Counted from the first letter of the stretch, positions 51,763-60,910 are shown. The stretch: DNA of 64,000 nucleotides from Mucilaginibacter sp. MD40 (GCF_002288635.1 NZ_NRSW01000001.1:567190-631189), one strand, 5' to 3'. The notes: a model not told the origin generated them from the letters alone. Translations and numbers: made by a program.

Positions 51763-52827
51763 ATGAAATTGCGCGTTCTCATTTTAATAAACGCCGCCGC
51801 GGTTGCCATTACCCTATCGGCCGTTAACTATTACTTCCAGCACAAGTGGTATGATATGATGATCACCTTCCTGGTCACCTTCATTACCAGTTACCTGGTG
51901 TTCTATTACCTCATCGAAAAATACATCTACTCCAAGATCAAGCTTATTTATAAGCTCATTCACAATCTTAAACTGGGCCGCGACCTGCGCGACGCGCTGG
52001 GCGAACATGTTACCGCCGACCCGATTAATGATGTGGAGCAGGAAGTAAAAGAATGGGCGCGCCAGAAAAAATCAGAGATCGACGACCTGAAAAAACAGGA
52101 AAAATTCCGTCGTGATTTTCTCTCTAATATCTCCCACGAGTTTAAAACCCCGCTGTTTGCCATACAGGGTTATATTGAGGCCTTGCAGGACGACGAACTT
52201 GAGGACAAGGAAATGGCCATGCAGTTCCTGGAAAAAGCATCCAGGAATGTGGATCGGCTGAGTTATCTCATTAATGACCTGGATGAGATCTCCAAGCTCG
52301 AAAGCGGCGAGATCCCTATCAATTATACCCGCTTTAAGATCAATGACCTCATCAAGGAAGTATTTGAATCGCTGGAATTAAAGAGCAAACAGCACCGTAT
52401 TAAGCTCACCTTTAAACAAAAATATGACGAGCCCATATTTGTAAATGCTGACAGGGAAAAGATAAGACAGGTGTTAGTGAACCTCATCGACAACTCTTTC
52501 AAATATGGGCGCGAAGGCGGGCATACCGCGGTAAGCATGTTCCCCCTGCATGATCAGGTTTTAATTGAAGTAACTGATGATGGTATAGGCATAGAGGAAA
52601 AATATCTTCCCCGACTATTTGAGCGTTTTTTCCGTACAGATACCAGCCGCTCAAGGCAAATTGGCGGCTCCGGGCTTGGTCTGGCTATTGTTAAACATAT
52701 TATTGAAGCCCATCAGCAAACCATTAATGTACGCAGTACAGAAGGTTTAGGGTCTACATTTGGCTTCACTTTAGAGATGAGTAAGCAAACGCTTCCCTTC
52801 GCCAATATACCTGTATTAAAAAGTTAA
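51763..52827 (+). CDS. Sensor histidine kinase, PhoR-like
   Basis: A 354-residue kinase with two N-terminal membrane helices (about 4-24 and 32-52) and almost no periplasmic loop, then a HAMP-like helical linker, HisKA with His125 (FLSNISHEFKTPLFAIQGY), N-box VLVNLIDNSFKYG, G1 box TDDGIGI and G2 GGSGLGLAI. The lack of a sensor domain means the input probably comes from a partner protein. It stands directly before a DUF47 protein and a Pit phosphate transporter, which suggests phosphate control, but no response regulator is adjacent. Confidence 0.93.
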   Translation: MKLRVLILINAAAVAITLSAVNYYFQHKWYDMMITFLVTFITSYLVFYYLIEKYIYSKIKLIYKLIHNLKLGRDLRDALGEHVTADPINDVEQEVKEWARQKKSEIDDLKKQEKFRRDFLSNISHEFKTPLFAIQGYIEALQDDELEDKEMAMQFLEKASRNVDRLSYLINDLDEISKLESGEIPINYTRFKINDLIKEVFESLELKSKQHRIKLTFKQKYDEPIFVNADREKIRQVLVNLIDNSFKYGREGGHTAVSMFPLHDQVLIEVTDDGIGIEEKYLPRLFERFFRTDTSRSRQIGGSGLGLAIVKHIIEAHQQTINVRSTEGLGSTFGFTLEMSKQTLPFANIPVLKS

Positions 52828-52876
52828 CATTAACTTAACATAGCAACCGTACCTTTACACAAATTTAAAGCGTAAA

Positions 52877-53527
52877 ATGTCACTTAACAGTATATTCCAG
52901 TACTTTGTACCGAAGGACAAAAAAACCTTTTTCCCCTTATTTGAACAGGCAGCAAGCAATGTGGTAGCCATGTCAACCGTTTTGGTTGAGGCGGTTAACT
53001 CTACCAACCCTGCCACCCGCGAAGAGCTTTTCAGGCAGATTGATAAGCTGGAGAACAAAGGTGATGAGCTAACCCACCAGGTTTATCTTGAATTAGGAAA
53101 AAATTTCATTACCCCGTTTGATCGTGAGGATATCCACACACTGGCTACTGCCATTGATGATATTGCCGATTATATACACGGTGCGGCCAACCGCATGAAC
53201 CTGTATAAGATTGATGATTATAACGAGCATATTAAAAAGCTTTCTGAACTGATCCTGCAGGCGGCTAACGACCTGGAGAAAGCCGTTCGTGAGTTGAAAG
53301 ACCTGCGTAACGTACGCGCCATTGCTGATTCATGCATCCGTATCAACAGCGTGGAAAACCAGGCCGATTACGTGTTTGACCGTGCCGTTGCTGATCTTTT
53401 CCTTTATGAAACCGATGCTATCCGTTTAATTAAATACAAGGAGATCCTGTCGGCATTGGAAACCGCTACCGATATGTGCGAAGACGCGGCTAACGTAATG
53501 GAATCAATATTAATCAAAAACGCGTAA
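52877..53527 (+). CDS. DUF47 (PhoU-like) Pit accessory protein
   Basis: A 216-residue helical protein of the DUF47 family, distant relatives of PhoU. Seen: LNSIFQYFVPKDKKTFFPLFEQAASNVVAMS, IDKLENKGDELTHQVYLELGKNFITPFDREDIHTLATAIDDIADYI and MCEDAANVMESILIKNA. Members encoded beside Pit modulate phosphate transport. It ends 4 bases before pit, so the two are translated together. Confidence 0.95.
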   Translation: MSLNSIFQYFVPKDKKTFFPLFEQAASNVVAMSTVLVEAVNSTNPATREELFRQIDKLENKGDELTHQVYLELGKNFITPFDREDIHTLATAIDDIADYIHGAANRMNLYKIDDYNEHIKKLSELILQAANDLEKAVRELKDLRNVRAIADSCIRINSVENQADYVFDRAVADLFLYETDAIRLIKYKEILSALETATDMCEDAANVMESILIKNA

Positions 53528-53531
53528 GTAA

Positions 53532-54539
53532 ATGGTTACTACCCTACTTGTTGCCGTTGTTGTACTTGCACTCCTATTTGATTATACCAATGGCTTTCAT
53601 GATGCGGCTAACTCTATAGCCACCATCGTATCAACCAAGGTGTTAACGCCTTTCCAGGCGGTATTACTTGCAGCAGTATTTAACTTCGCAGCATATTTTT
53701 TTATTAAAGACCACAAGGTAGCCAATACGGTTGCCAAAACCGTTCACGAGAACTTTATTACCCTGCATGTGGTATTAGCGGGGCTTATAGCGGCCATCAG
53801 CTGGAATTTAATTACCTGGTGGTTTGGTATACCATCCAGCTCCTCGCATACGCTTATTGGTGGCTTTGCGGGTGCCGGTATCACCAATGCCTTGTTCCTG
53901 GGCAAACACGCCTTTGAAGCCATTAACTCCCACTATGTATTAACCATTATCGCTTACATTGTACTTGCCCCGTTCATAGGCTTGTTCATTGCTTATATGG
54001 TTACCATTCTTATACTACACATTTGTAAACGCGCTAAACCCGCCACAGCCGAGCGCTGGTTCAAACGCCTGCAGCTATTATCAGCCGCCGCGTTAAGCTT
54101 TGCCCACGGCACCAACGATGCGCAAAAAGTAATGGGTATATTATATGTAAGCCTTATTGCCGCCAAAATTATTGGCAGTGGCGCCGAAATGCCCGACTGG
54201 ATACCGCTGGCCTGTTATTCGGCCATTGCATTGGGTACCATGTCTGGTGGTTGGAAGATCGTGAAGACCATGGGTTCAAAGATCACTAAAATAACCCCGC
54301 TGGAAGGCGTTGCCGCGGAAAGCGCGGGCGCTATTACCTTATTTATTACCGAGCACTTTGCTATCCCGGTATCAACCACGCACACCATCACCGGCTCTAT
54401 CATCGGGGTTGGCTTAACCAAGCGTGTATCAGCCGTACGCTGGGGTGTTACCATTAACCTGGTTTGGGCATGGATCATTACCATACCTATATCAGCCGTT
54501 ATAGCCGGCCTGGTGTTCTGCTTGGTAAGGCACATTTAA
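53532..54539 (+). CDS. pit: Low-affinity inorganic phosphate transporter, Pit family
   Basis: A 335-residue inner-membrane carrier with about ten helices. The two inverted repeats of the PiT family each show the signature: DYTNGFHDAANSIATIVSTKVLTP near the N-terminus, and LSFAHGTNDAQKVMG in the middle; IPVSTTHTITGSIIGVG is also family typical. Pit moves metal-phosphate with protons. It lies directly after the DUF47 gene in one operon. Confidence 0.96.
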   Translation: MVTTLLVAVVVLALLFDYTNGFHDAANSIATIVSTKVLTPFQAVLLAAVFNFAAYFFIKDHKVANTVAKTVHENFITLHVVLAGLIAAISWNLITWWFGIPSSSSHTLIGGFAGAGITNALFLGKHAFEAINSHYVLTIIAYIVLAPFIGLFIAYMVTILILHICKRAKPATAERWFKRLQLLSAAALSFAHGTNDAQKVMGILYVSLIAAKIIGSGAEMPDWIPLACYSAIALGTMSGGWKIVKTMGSKITKITPLEGVAAESAGAITLFITEHFAIPVSTTHTITGSIIGVGLTKRVSAVRWGVTINLVWAWIITIPISAVIAGLVFCLVRHI

Positions 54540-54610
54540 AGCACACTCAAAACTAAAACCATAGCAAATTGCTGCCACCTGTTGGCAGCAATTTTGCTTT
54601 AAAGCCATTT

Positions 54611-55333
54611 ATGAAAAAAATCCTTTTACTTATCCCTTTTATTTTTGTTGGTTTTAGCAGCTGTGATACGCTTAACCAGGTAGCCCAAAGCACGGTACAG
54701 CAATATGGCAACCCCAGCCAGCTGGAAATAAGCAATGGCTTAAAACAGGCGCTTGAATTAGGTACCGATAAAAGTTCAGACCAGTTATCGGCTGTTGATG
54801 GCTTCTTTAAAAACGCGGCTGTTAAGATCCTATTTCCGCCTGAGGCGCAAAAAGTGGAGAGTACATTACGCAGCATAGGGCTTGGCAAGCTGGCCGATAA
54901 TGTAATACTTTCACTAAACCGGGCTGCCGAAGATGCTGCAGGCCAGGCAAAACCGATATTTATTAACGCTATTAAACAGATGACCCTGCAGGACGTTACC
55001 AATATCCTGTTGGGCAGGCAGGATGCCGCTACACAATATTTTAAACGTACTACTACCCAGCAACTGTCGGCAAGCTTTAAGCCTGTTATCCAAAATAGCC
55101 TGAGTAAGGTTGGCGCTACAAGGTATTATAGCGACGCAGCAGCAGCCTATAACCGTATACCGCTGGTGACCAAGGTAAACCCTAACATTAGTGATTACGT
55201 AACGCAAAAGGCTATTGATGGCTTATTTGTGGTGATTGCCCAGGAAGAATTGAATATTCGGCAGAACCTGTCTGCGCGCACCACGCCATTATTGCAAAAG
55301 GTATTTGGATATTACGACAGGAACAAGCGCTAA
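54611..55333 (+). CDS. DUF4197 lipoprotein
   Basis: About 240 residues from ATG 54611 (MKKILLLIPFIFVGFSSC); an earlier in-frame ATG gives no signal peptide. Lipobox FSSC with Cys18. The mature part matches the DUF4197 family: LEISNGLKQALELGTDKSSDQLSAVDGFFKNAAVKILFPPEAQKVESTLRSIGLGKLADNVILSLNRAAEDAA, and LQDVTNILLGRQDAATQYFKRTT. The function of the family is unknown. It follows pit by about 70 bases but may be transcribed on its own. Confidence 0.9.
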   Translation: MKKILLLIPFIFVGFSSCDTLNQVAQSTVQQYGNPSQLEISNGLKQALELGTDKSSDQLSAVDGFFKNAAVKILFPPEAQKVESTLRSIGLGKLADNVILSLNRAAEDAAGQAKPIFINAIKQMTLQDVTNILLGRQDAATQYFKRTTTQQLSASFKPVIQNSLSKVGATRYYSDAAAAYNRIPLVTKVNPNISDYVTQKAIDGLFVVIAQEELNIRQNLSARTTPLLQKVFGYYDRNKR

Positions 55334-55346
55334 TACCTCTAAGCTT

Positions 55347-56621
55347 TTACCGGAACTGTATAGCTAACTTTACAGTTTCGGTTATACCTGCGGAATTGGA
55401 CAACCATGCAGGGCCGCTTTTAACCAGGTTAATGGCTTTATTATCGGCGGCTTTACCCAAGCCGCTGATCACTTTGAAATTGGATAAGGCACCTTTGCTA
55501 TCAACCGTAAATTGCAGCGTAACCGTGCCGGCCACACCTGCTAAACGCGCGTTCTGATCGAGATAACGCGCATAGGCCGGTATACCAATAGTTGGTTCGG
55601 CTTTGCGGTTAGCCGGTTTAGCAGCGGCCACCACTACTTCAGCGAGGCTACTGTTAATAGGCTCCAATTCTACTTTTATGCTGTCGCCATTTTTGGCACT
55701 CAGCGTCTTACTGTTATAGCCTAAAAAATTAACCGTAACATCTTCATTTGCTTTTGAGCGCCGAAGTGAGAAACGGCCGTTTGCATCGGTTTGCGTGGCT
55801 GAAGCTTGTCCGGCTATTTTTACCGTGGCACCGGGGATGGGCGAGCCATCCGCTTTATCCAGCACTACGCCGCTTAGCGCAGGCGGCAAGTTCGCTGCTA
55901 AATAAGCCGCGTTGGTACTGCGGGCATCTGGTTGTGTATATCCTGCTCCCTCCGCGCGACTTAACACGGTTACCGGCTGGGAAGCAGTTTTGTTAACAGC
56001 CACATGAGCGCCGCCTAAAATAGTGTCTATCCGCGGCTTGATTGTAGCCAATGTACCTGCCGGCTTTTTATCAGCCATTTCCGCGGAATAAAAACCGTTA
56101 GCAGCAACGCTATCCGCTTTTTGGGTGGCTACAACCGGCGGCATTACTATCGCCATTTGTTTGGGCTCCACGGGTGCAACGGGCATACTGTTTTTTTCCT
56201 TTTCGGGCTGAGCGGTTGGGACCCTGCTGATCGTGATATCAGAGTCAGGCTTGGCTACAGGCGCTATAGAAGGCTTTTCCTGGCTAACCAATAGCTCTTT
56301 TTTTGTATCGCCAGGCCTGTCGCCCTTATAAAAAAACAACCCGGCAATAATAACAAAGCCCGTAACCGAAGCAGCTATGGCAACTACCGGCCAGGGTATC
56401 AGCTTGCGGGTTGGCCGCGTCCCTGATATCCGTTCCTGCAGACGACTTTGCAACCCACCAAGCTCTGGTCCATGATTAGGCGTATCGGCATACCCTTCCA
56501 GCGCATCCATCAAAAAAGGGTCGGCTTGTGCCTCCCGCTCCAGCTGGTGCATGGCTTCGGGGCTCAGTTCTCCTTTCAGGTACTGCTGTATTTTTAATAT
56601 GTCGGTACGTTTATCTTTCAC
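55347..56621 (-). CDS. Membrane partner of the ECF sigma factor, with CarboxypepD_reg and TonB C-terminal domains
   Basis: A 424-residue single-span protein. Residues 1-60 are cytoplasmic with an anti-sigma-like helical start (KIQQYLKGELSPEAMHQLEREAQADPFLMDALEGYADTP), the membrane helix is about 76-97 (VVAIAASVTGFVIIAGLFFY), then a Pro/Lys-rich spacer, a carboxypeptidase-regulatory-like beta domain (LSGVVLDKADGSPIPGATVKIAG... GRFSL) and a TonB C-terminal-like domain (NARLAGVAGTVTLQFTVDSKGALSNFKVISGL). It overlaps the sigma gene by 11 bases. The C-terminal domains suggest periplasmic contact with an outer-membrane receptor. Confidence 0.85.
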   Translation of the reverse strand: MKDKRTDILKIQQYLKGELSPEAMHQLEREAQADPFLMDALEGYADTPNHGPELGGLQSRLQERISGTRPTRKLIPWPVVAIAASVTGFVIIAGLFFYKGDRPGDTKKELLVSQEKPSIAPVAKPDSDITISRVPTAQPEKEKNSMPVAPVEPKQMAIVMPPVVATQKADSVAANGFYSAEMADKKPAGTLATIKPRIDTILGGAHVAVNKTASQPVTVLSRAEGAGYTQPDARSTNAAYLAANLPPALSGVVLDKADGSPIPGATVKIAGQASATQTDANGRFSLRRSKANEDVTVNFLGYNSKTLSAKNGDSIKVELEPINSSLAEVVVAAAKPANRKAEPTIGIPAYARYLDQNARLAGVAGTVTLQFTVDSKGALSNFKVISGLGKAADNKAINLVKSGPAWLSNSAGITETVKLAIQFR

Positions 56622-57183
56622 CGTTCTTCTCCAAACAGATCTTTAAGTTGCGTTTGCCATTCTGGATATAACTTTTTACCTCGTTCATGCTAAAACCCGT
56701 TTCGTCAGCAACTTCTTTATAGCATTTCTCTTCCAGATAAAATAATCGAACGCTTTGCTGTTGTGCAGGCGTTAACTTCTCCATGCAACGCTCAAGTGCC
56801 TGCATAGCTTGTTCTTTGTCTTCCGTATCAGGATGCAAAACCGGGGTAAATTCCATAAAATCTTCCATACCCACTGTTTCCATTTTTTTTCCGGCTCTTA
56901 ATTGCATCAGGCAGTAATTACGGCTTAACACGTACAGCCAGCTCCTGAAATGCTTTATTTCATGCTGATGCACTTTCCGTACCAGCTCTTCAAATACTGC
57001 CATTACCGCGTCGCTGGCCGCCTCTGCATCTTTAAGATACTTTAACGCCACACCATAAACCAAAGGCATATAGGGCTCATATAACTTGCCCAGCAGCTTA
57101 AGGTCGCGGGTATCGCAATAGGCTTGAAGCAGCTGTTCATCGCTGTTATCTTGTGGTTGTGCCGGCCGTTTAAAAAATCTCAT
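56611..57183 (-). CDS. ECF-type RNA polymerase sigma factor
   Basis: A 190-residue sigma-70 family protein with only regions 2 and 4. Region 2: LGKLYEPYMPLVYGVALKYLKDAEAASDAVMAVFEELVRKV. Region 4 with the -35-binding helix-turn-helix: LTPAQQQSVRLFYLEEKCYKEVADETGFSMNEVKSYIQNGKRNLKICLEK. It is co-transcribed with, and overlaps by 11 bases, the membrane partner gene, the normal arrangement for surface-signal ECF pairs. Targets are unknown. Confidence 0.93.
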   Translation of the reverse strand: MRFFKRPAQPQDNSDEQLLQAYCDTRDLKLLGKLYEPYMPLVYGVALKYLKDAEAASDAVMAVFEELVRKVHQHEIKHFRSWLYVLSRNYCLMQLRAGKKMETVGMEDFMEFTPVLHPDTEDKEQAMQALERCMEKLTPAQQQSVRLFYLEEKCYKEVADETGFSMNEVKSYIQNGKRNLKICLEKNGER

Positions 57184-57340
57184 TAAGACAGATGCTGCAA
57201 AATAATTTTTTTAAGTGGTTTATGAAAATACGCTGTTGCTTTCCATATATCATTCGTCAGCGTTTAAAGAATCAAAATCTGCAGCTGTAGCGTTTGCTGC
57301 CTGGCCTGCGTAATTACATTAACTTAAACTCCAAAAGCAC

Positions 57341-58006
57341 ATGAAAAAATTATTACTGTTACTTATTCCCGCAGTATTTTTATTTGCCTGTAAGAAAGAC
57401 AACACCTTACCCCGCACGGAAACCACCACATCCGGCAGCAAATGGGGCATCAGGATAGGGAGTTCGGCTGCGGAGGTATATACCCAGCTACAGGCATCAG
57501 CAAAACAGAATAATTTTGAAAACGTAGATGTTCCCGGCCAAAAACTAACCTTTAACAAACCGGAGGAAATACAGCAGCGATATAAGTTTTACGGCATGAT
57601 CAACCTGCAAAAGGGCACTGATGGCGCTTCCATAGTTTATGACGCGGATAAAGTAACCTATATTACCGGGGCGGTGCCATCACCTGTAACAAAATGGCCG
57701 CAAACCGAAGCTGACGGATCTGCCGTAATTGGGAACGAACCGGTGGATAATATTTATAACAAACTGCTGGCCATATACAAACTGCCTGCTTATACAGATT
57801 ATACCATTACACTTGCTTATAAATTACTAAATAAAGGCTTTGATCCTGATATGGGTAATTATAACGAATGGTCGTTTTATATTTTTAAAGACATAAAACC
57901 CGGACTAATAGGACGTAATTACGTGAGGCTGATATTCAGCAATGGAAAGCTTAAACAAATCATTACCGAATACAATGAGTTTGAGGTTGTTAATACCAAT
58001 CAATAA
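57341..58006 (+). CDS. Lipoprotein of unknown function
   Basis: A 221-residue exported protein with lipobox LFAC: MKKLLLLLIPAVFLFAC gives Cys17, followed by KKDNTLPRTETT. The mature part (SKWGIRIGSSAAEVYTQLQ..., WSFYIFKDIKPGLIGRNYVRLIFSNGKLKQIITEYNEFEV) looks like a mixed alpha/beta fold with two repeats of a GxSxxEVYTxLQ / VDNIYNKLLAIY helix pattern. No family recognised. Its last bases overlap the convergent MtfA-like gene by 7. Confidence 0.75.
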   Translation: MKKLLLLLIPAVFLFACKKDNTLPRTETTTSGSKWGIRIGSSAAEVYTQLQASAKQNNFENVDVPGQKLTFNKPEEIQQRYKFYGMINLQKGTDGASIVYDADKVTYITGAVPSPVTKWPQTEADGSAVIGNEPVDNIYNKLLAIYKLPAYTDYTITLAYKLLNKGFDPDMGNYNEWSFYIFKDIKPGLIGRNYVRLIFSNGKLKQIITEYNEFEVVNTNQ

Positions 58007-58782
58007 TTAGCCGGGTCTTGCCCAAAGGTTTTAGTAAGCAGCTGGTACAGTTCAGGGTGTTTGGCCTGTAACTGTTCCGGTTTCTCAAAAAAGTATTCCG
58101 AAACCACAGCGAAGAACTCCGCCTCATTGGTGGCCCCGTAGGGATTAATGTCAGAATGCCCTGACTGGATACGTCCTATCTCCTGGTGCATCATCTGCAC
58201 CCAGGGCTTAATGTATTCGTGCGGAAGAAAACCTTCGGGAATGCCATCTGTAGCACCGTCGGCTTTATCCAGCAGGTGCACAAACTCATGTATGCCGGTA
58301 TTTTCCTTGCCGCTGTTTTTAGAAAAGCCTTTTTGCAATGCCGCACGGGAGAGTATCATTTGCCCATTCATATAGCCGCTGCCCACCATACCCATAATAT
58401 TGCGCTCGTCGCTGTTCTCAAACTGATAGTCCTTATCAAACGTATCTGGATAAAGCAATACATTGGTAACATTACGGTAGCTCCAGTCTTTAAACCGGAA
58501 AATGGGTATTACCGCGCTGGCAGCGATCATCAGCCGGTCGGTATCAGTAATTTCGAGGCCAACACCTTCAATGTTTACAGCATCTAAAAACTGCTCAATC
58601 TTATCTACAAAATAAGCCTTGTCATCAACGGAAAGGTTATTATAATAATCAATATGCTGCGCCAGTAACGCCTTTTGCTTATCGTTAAGGATATGTTGTG
58701 TAAGGCCGCCACGCTTCCTGCGCCGGGCATTGAAAAGGGTATAGCCAACCAGCAGCACCACTATTATTACTACAAATATCAT
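58000..58782 (-). CDS. MtfA-type (M90) zinc peptidase
   Basis: A 260-residue protein with one N-terminal membrane helix (MIFVVIIVVLLVGYTLF) and the M90 peptidase motif HEFVH (His165, Glu166, His169) in NTGIHEFVHLLDKADG. A downstream glutamate (EAEFFAVVSEYFFEKPEQL) is the third ligand candidate. E. coli MtfA releases the glucose-transport repressor Mlc; the Bacteroidota substrate is unknown. The membrane anchor is an addition compared with E. coli MtfA. Confidence 0.93.
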   Translation of the reverse strand: MIFVVIIVVLLVGYTLFNARRRKRGGLTQHILNDKQKALLAQHIDYYNNLSVDDKAYFVDKIEQFLDAVNIEGVGLEITDTDRLMIAASAVIPIFRFKDWSYRNVTNVLLYPDTFDKDYQFENSDERNIMGMVGSGYMNGQMILSRAALQKGFSKNSGKENTGIHEFVHLLDKADGATDGIPEGFLPHEYIKPWVQMMHQEIGRIQSGHSDINPYGATNEAEFFAVVSEYFFEKPEQLQAKHPELYQLLTKTFGQDPANY

Positions 58783-58795
58783 ACTGCGGGCGCTG

Positions 58796-59287
58796 TTATT
58801 TTACGTCATAATTCACCACTACGGTAGGTAGTAGGGTAGCATCATTCAATGGTATCTGGTCGCGGGCAATGATGGGTTTACGGCGTTTGTAAAAATCGTA
58901 AGCAGCCTTTTGCACCTCGGCTACACCGGTTGCAGGCGCATTGTAATTGATTGAGAAAGGGATGATAAAATCATGAAACTTCTCTTTATCGGGAATGATC
59001 CACTTTTTGGTTGATTTCTTTAGCGCCTCAATAGCCGGCAGGGTGATCAGGTAATCATCAGCGTAATAGATCACAATTTTTTGCACCACGCCGTTTACAT
59101 CAGCGGTAAATTTCAGTACTGCTACACCGGTAGCTTTTTTGGCAATAATGTCATGACCTACCATTAAGCTATCCTTAAAAAAGCGGGTCATTACCGGGGC
59201 GCCACCCTGGAAAGGGAAAGCCAGTTGCTGCTGCGCGCTGCAATACAAAGAGCTGAATATGCAGGCAATAAAAAGTAGTTTCTTCAT
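58796..59287 (-). CDS. Secreted protein, TonB C-terminal-like
   Basis: A 163-residue exported protein with signal peptide MKKLLFIACIFSSLYCSAQ. The mature part has a TonB-C-like pattern (TGVAVLKFTADVNGVVQKIVIYYADDYLITLPAIEALKKSTKKWIIP) but no membrane anchor, so it cannot act as a standard energy transducer. Role unknown. It lies between the methyltransferase gene (no gap: stop-to-start within one base) and the MtfA-like gene (13 bases), suggesting one transcript. Confidence 0.7.
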   Translation of the reverse strand: MKKLLFIACIFSSLYCSAQQQLAFPFQGGAPVMTRFFKDSLMVGHDIIAKKATGVAVLKFTADVNGVVQKIVIYYADDYLITLPAIEALKKSTKKWIIPDKEKFHDFIIPFSINYNAPATGVAEVQKAAYDFYKRRKPIIARDQIPLNDATLLPTVVVNYDVK

Positions 59288-60460
59288 TTATTCTTCTTTT
59301 GGCTGGCGCTTGGTGCCTTCGTACAACTCGTACTCAAACAAACGGCAGTCCAGCTTACCGTTGTAGAACTCAATTTTACGGCTGGCCTTTAATCCGATCT
59401 TTTTAGCCAGATCGGGGTTGCCGGTGAAAACGTAACCATTGTAGCCCAGGCACTTCTTTTTAAGGAAGTCGCCAATACGCTTGTAAGTGATCTCCAGCTT
59501 GGTATGGGTGCCTAAGCGTTCACCATACTCGGGATTAAACATCACCACACCTGCACCTTCTGGCACTTCGGTTAGTTCAAAGTCACAAACGTCAAAATCG
59601 ATCAAATGTTCTACACCCGCGGTATTCGCGTTGCGGCGGGCTATATCAACGGCATCTGCAGAAATATCTGTCGCGATAATTTTAAAGTTTACTGCCTTTT
59701 TAGCTTTATCCTTCAGTTTACGGCGTTCTGTAAAAAACACCTGCTCATCATACCCTAATATGTGCATAAAGCCATAATTCATGCGGAACAGGCCCGGATG
59801 CTTGTCTGTAGCCAATAACGCCGCTTCTATGGCCAGCGTACCTGAACCACACATGGGGTTAATGAAGTGGCTGTTCCTTTCCCAGTTAGTAGCCATAATG
59901 GTTGATGCGGCAAGGGCTTCCAGCATAGGCGCTTTACCGGGTATTTTACGATAGCTGTGCTTGGCAAGTGTTTCGCCGGAGGTATCCAGGAAAACGTCGG
60001 CCTTGTTATCCTGCCAGTAGAGGTGTACTACGGTTTTATTTACGTCGGCACCGCTGTTAGGGCGAATACCTTTTTTATCTTTTATACGGTCAACAATGGC
60101 GTCTTTAACTTTCACATTGGCAAACAACGGCGTGGTGATGTGCTGGTTGTTTACATTAGAGGTTACCGAAAAATAACCTGTAAAATCTATCAGCTCTTCC
60201 CATTCTATTTTAACCAGTTCGTTGTACAACTCCTGCGGATTTTCAGCTTCAAAGCTTTTTAACAGGTACAATACCTGGCTGGCGCAGCGCAAGTTGAGGT
60301 TAAGCGGGATAGTGTCAGTAATGGTGCCCTGGAGCTCAACACCTGTAGGGAAAACACGCGATGGCTTGTAACCAAGCGCTTCAACCTCCTGCTGCAAATA
60401 GGGCGACAGGCGTTTGTTACAGGTAATGATGATCTTACTTTGTGTGTGGAAAACTTGCAT
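59288..60460 (-). CDS. THUMP-domain class I RNA methyltransferase
   Basis: A 390-residue enzyme of the RlmL-N/TrmN group. An N-terminal ferredoxin-like region (ITCNKRLSPYLQQEVEALGYKPSRVFPTGVELQG) and THUMP domain (about 50-160) bind RNA; the Rossmann-like part has INPMCGSGTLAIEAALLA, the ATDISADAVDIARRNANTAGV motif and the catalytic FNPEYGERLG (NPPYGxR type). By analogy it makes N2-methylguanine in 23S rRNA or in tRNA; which of these is unclear. It is divergent from the DUF3127 gene. Confidence 0.9.
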   Translation of the reverse strand: MQVFHTQSKIIITCNKRLSPYLQQEVEALGYKPSRVFPTGVELQGTITDTIPLNLNLRCASQVLYLLKSFEAENPQELYNELVKIEWEELIDFTGYFSVTSNVNNQHITTPLFANVKVKDAIVDRIKDKKGIRPNSGADVNKTVVHLYWQDNKADVFLDTSGETLAKHSYRKIPGKAPMLEALAASTIMATNWERNSHFINPMCGSGTLAIEAALLATDKHPGLFRMNYGFMHILGYDEQVFFTERRKLKDKAKKAVNFKIIATDISADAVDIARRNANTAGVEHLIDFDVCDFELTEVPEGAGVVMFNPEYGERLGTHTKLEITYKRIGDFLKKKCLGYNGYVFTGNPDLAKKIGLKASRKIEFYNGKLDCRLFEYELYEGTKRQPKEE

Positions 60461-60545
60461 AATTATTTCGCGAATTTATGAATTAAATACGCCGCTATTT
60501 AATTTGAGGTTATTAACTTTACATTTTAATCATTTTTCTGAAATC

Positions 60546-60908
60546 ATGGAAGTTAAAGGCAAGGTACACGAAGTATCGGCAACCCAACAGGTAACCGAGT
60601 CGTTAAAGAAGAGAGAACTGATTCTCGAATACATCGAGAACCCGCAATACCCTGAATATTTAAAATTTGAAGCTATACAAGACCGCTGCAACCTGCTTGA
60701 TAACGTTAAAGTAGGTGATGATGTAGAAGTGTTTTTTAACCTGAAAGGCCGCCCCTGGACAGACAAAACAGGTAAAAAATCATATTTCAACTCTCTGCAG
60801 CTTTGGAAAATTAACGCACTTGGTGGCGCTGGCAGCAGTTCATCACCTGAGTACGCTGCTCCGGCCGACATCAGCTCTACGCCTGATGACGATGATCTGC
60901 CATTTTAA
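60546..60908 (+). CDS. DUF3127 protein with an SSB-like acidic tail
   Basis: A 120-residue protein from ATG 60546 (MEVKGKVHEV); an upstream in-frame ATG would overlap the divergent methyltransferase and is rejected. The body, VKGKVHEVSATQQVTESLKKRELIL, then QDRCNLLDNVKVGDDVEVFFNLKGRPWTDKTGKKSYFNSLQLWKI, has the OB-fold alternation of single-stranded-DNA-binding proteins. The last residues, DDDDLPF, match the acidic tip of SSB that recruits repair and replication proteins. The family is annotated as unknown function; a nucleic-acid-binding role is inferred. Confidence 0.85.
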   Translation: MEVKGKVHEVSATQQVTESLKKRELILEYIENPQYPEYLKFEAIQDRCNLLDNVKVGDDVEVFFNLKGRPWTDKTGKKSYFNSLQLWKINALGGAGSSSSPEYAAPADISSTPDDDDLPF

Positions 60909-60910
60909 TT

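Noticed and set aside
60414..60545. N-terminal extension of the DUF3127 protein
   Set aside because: It overlaps the divergent methyltransferase start and encodes a hydrophobic, unrelated stretch.
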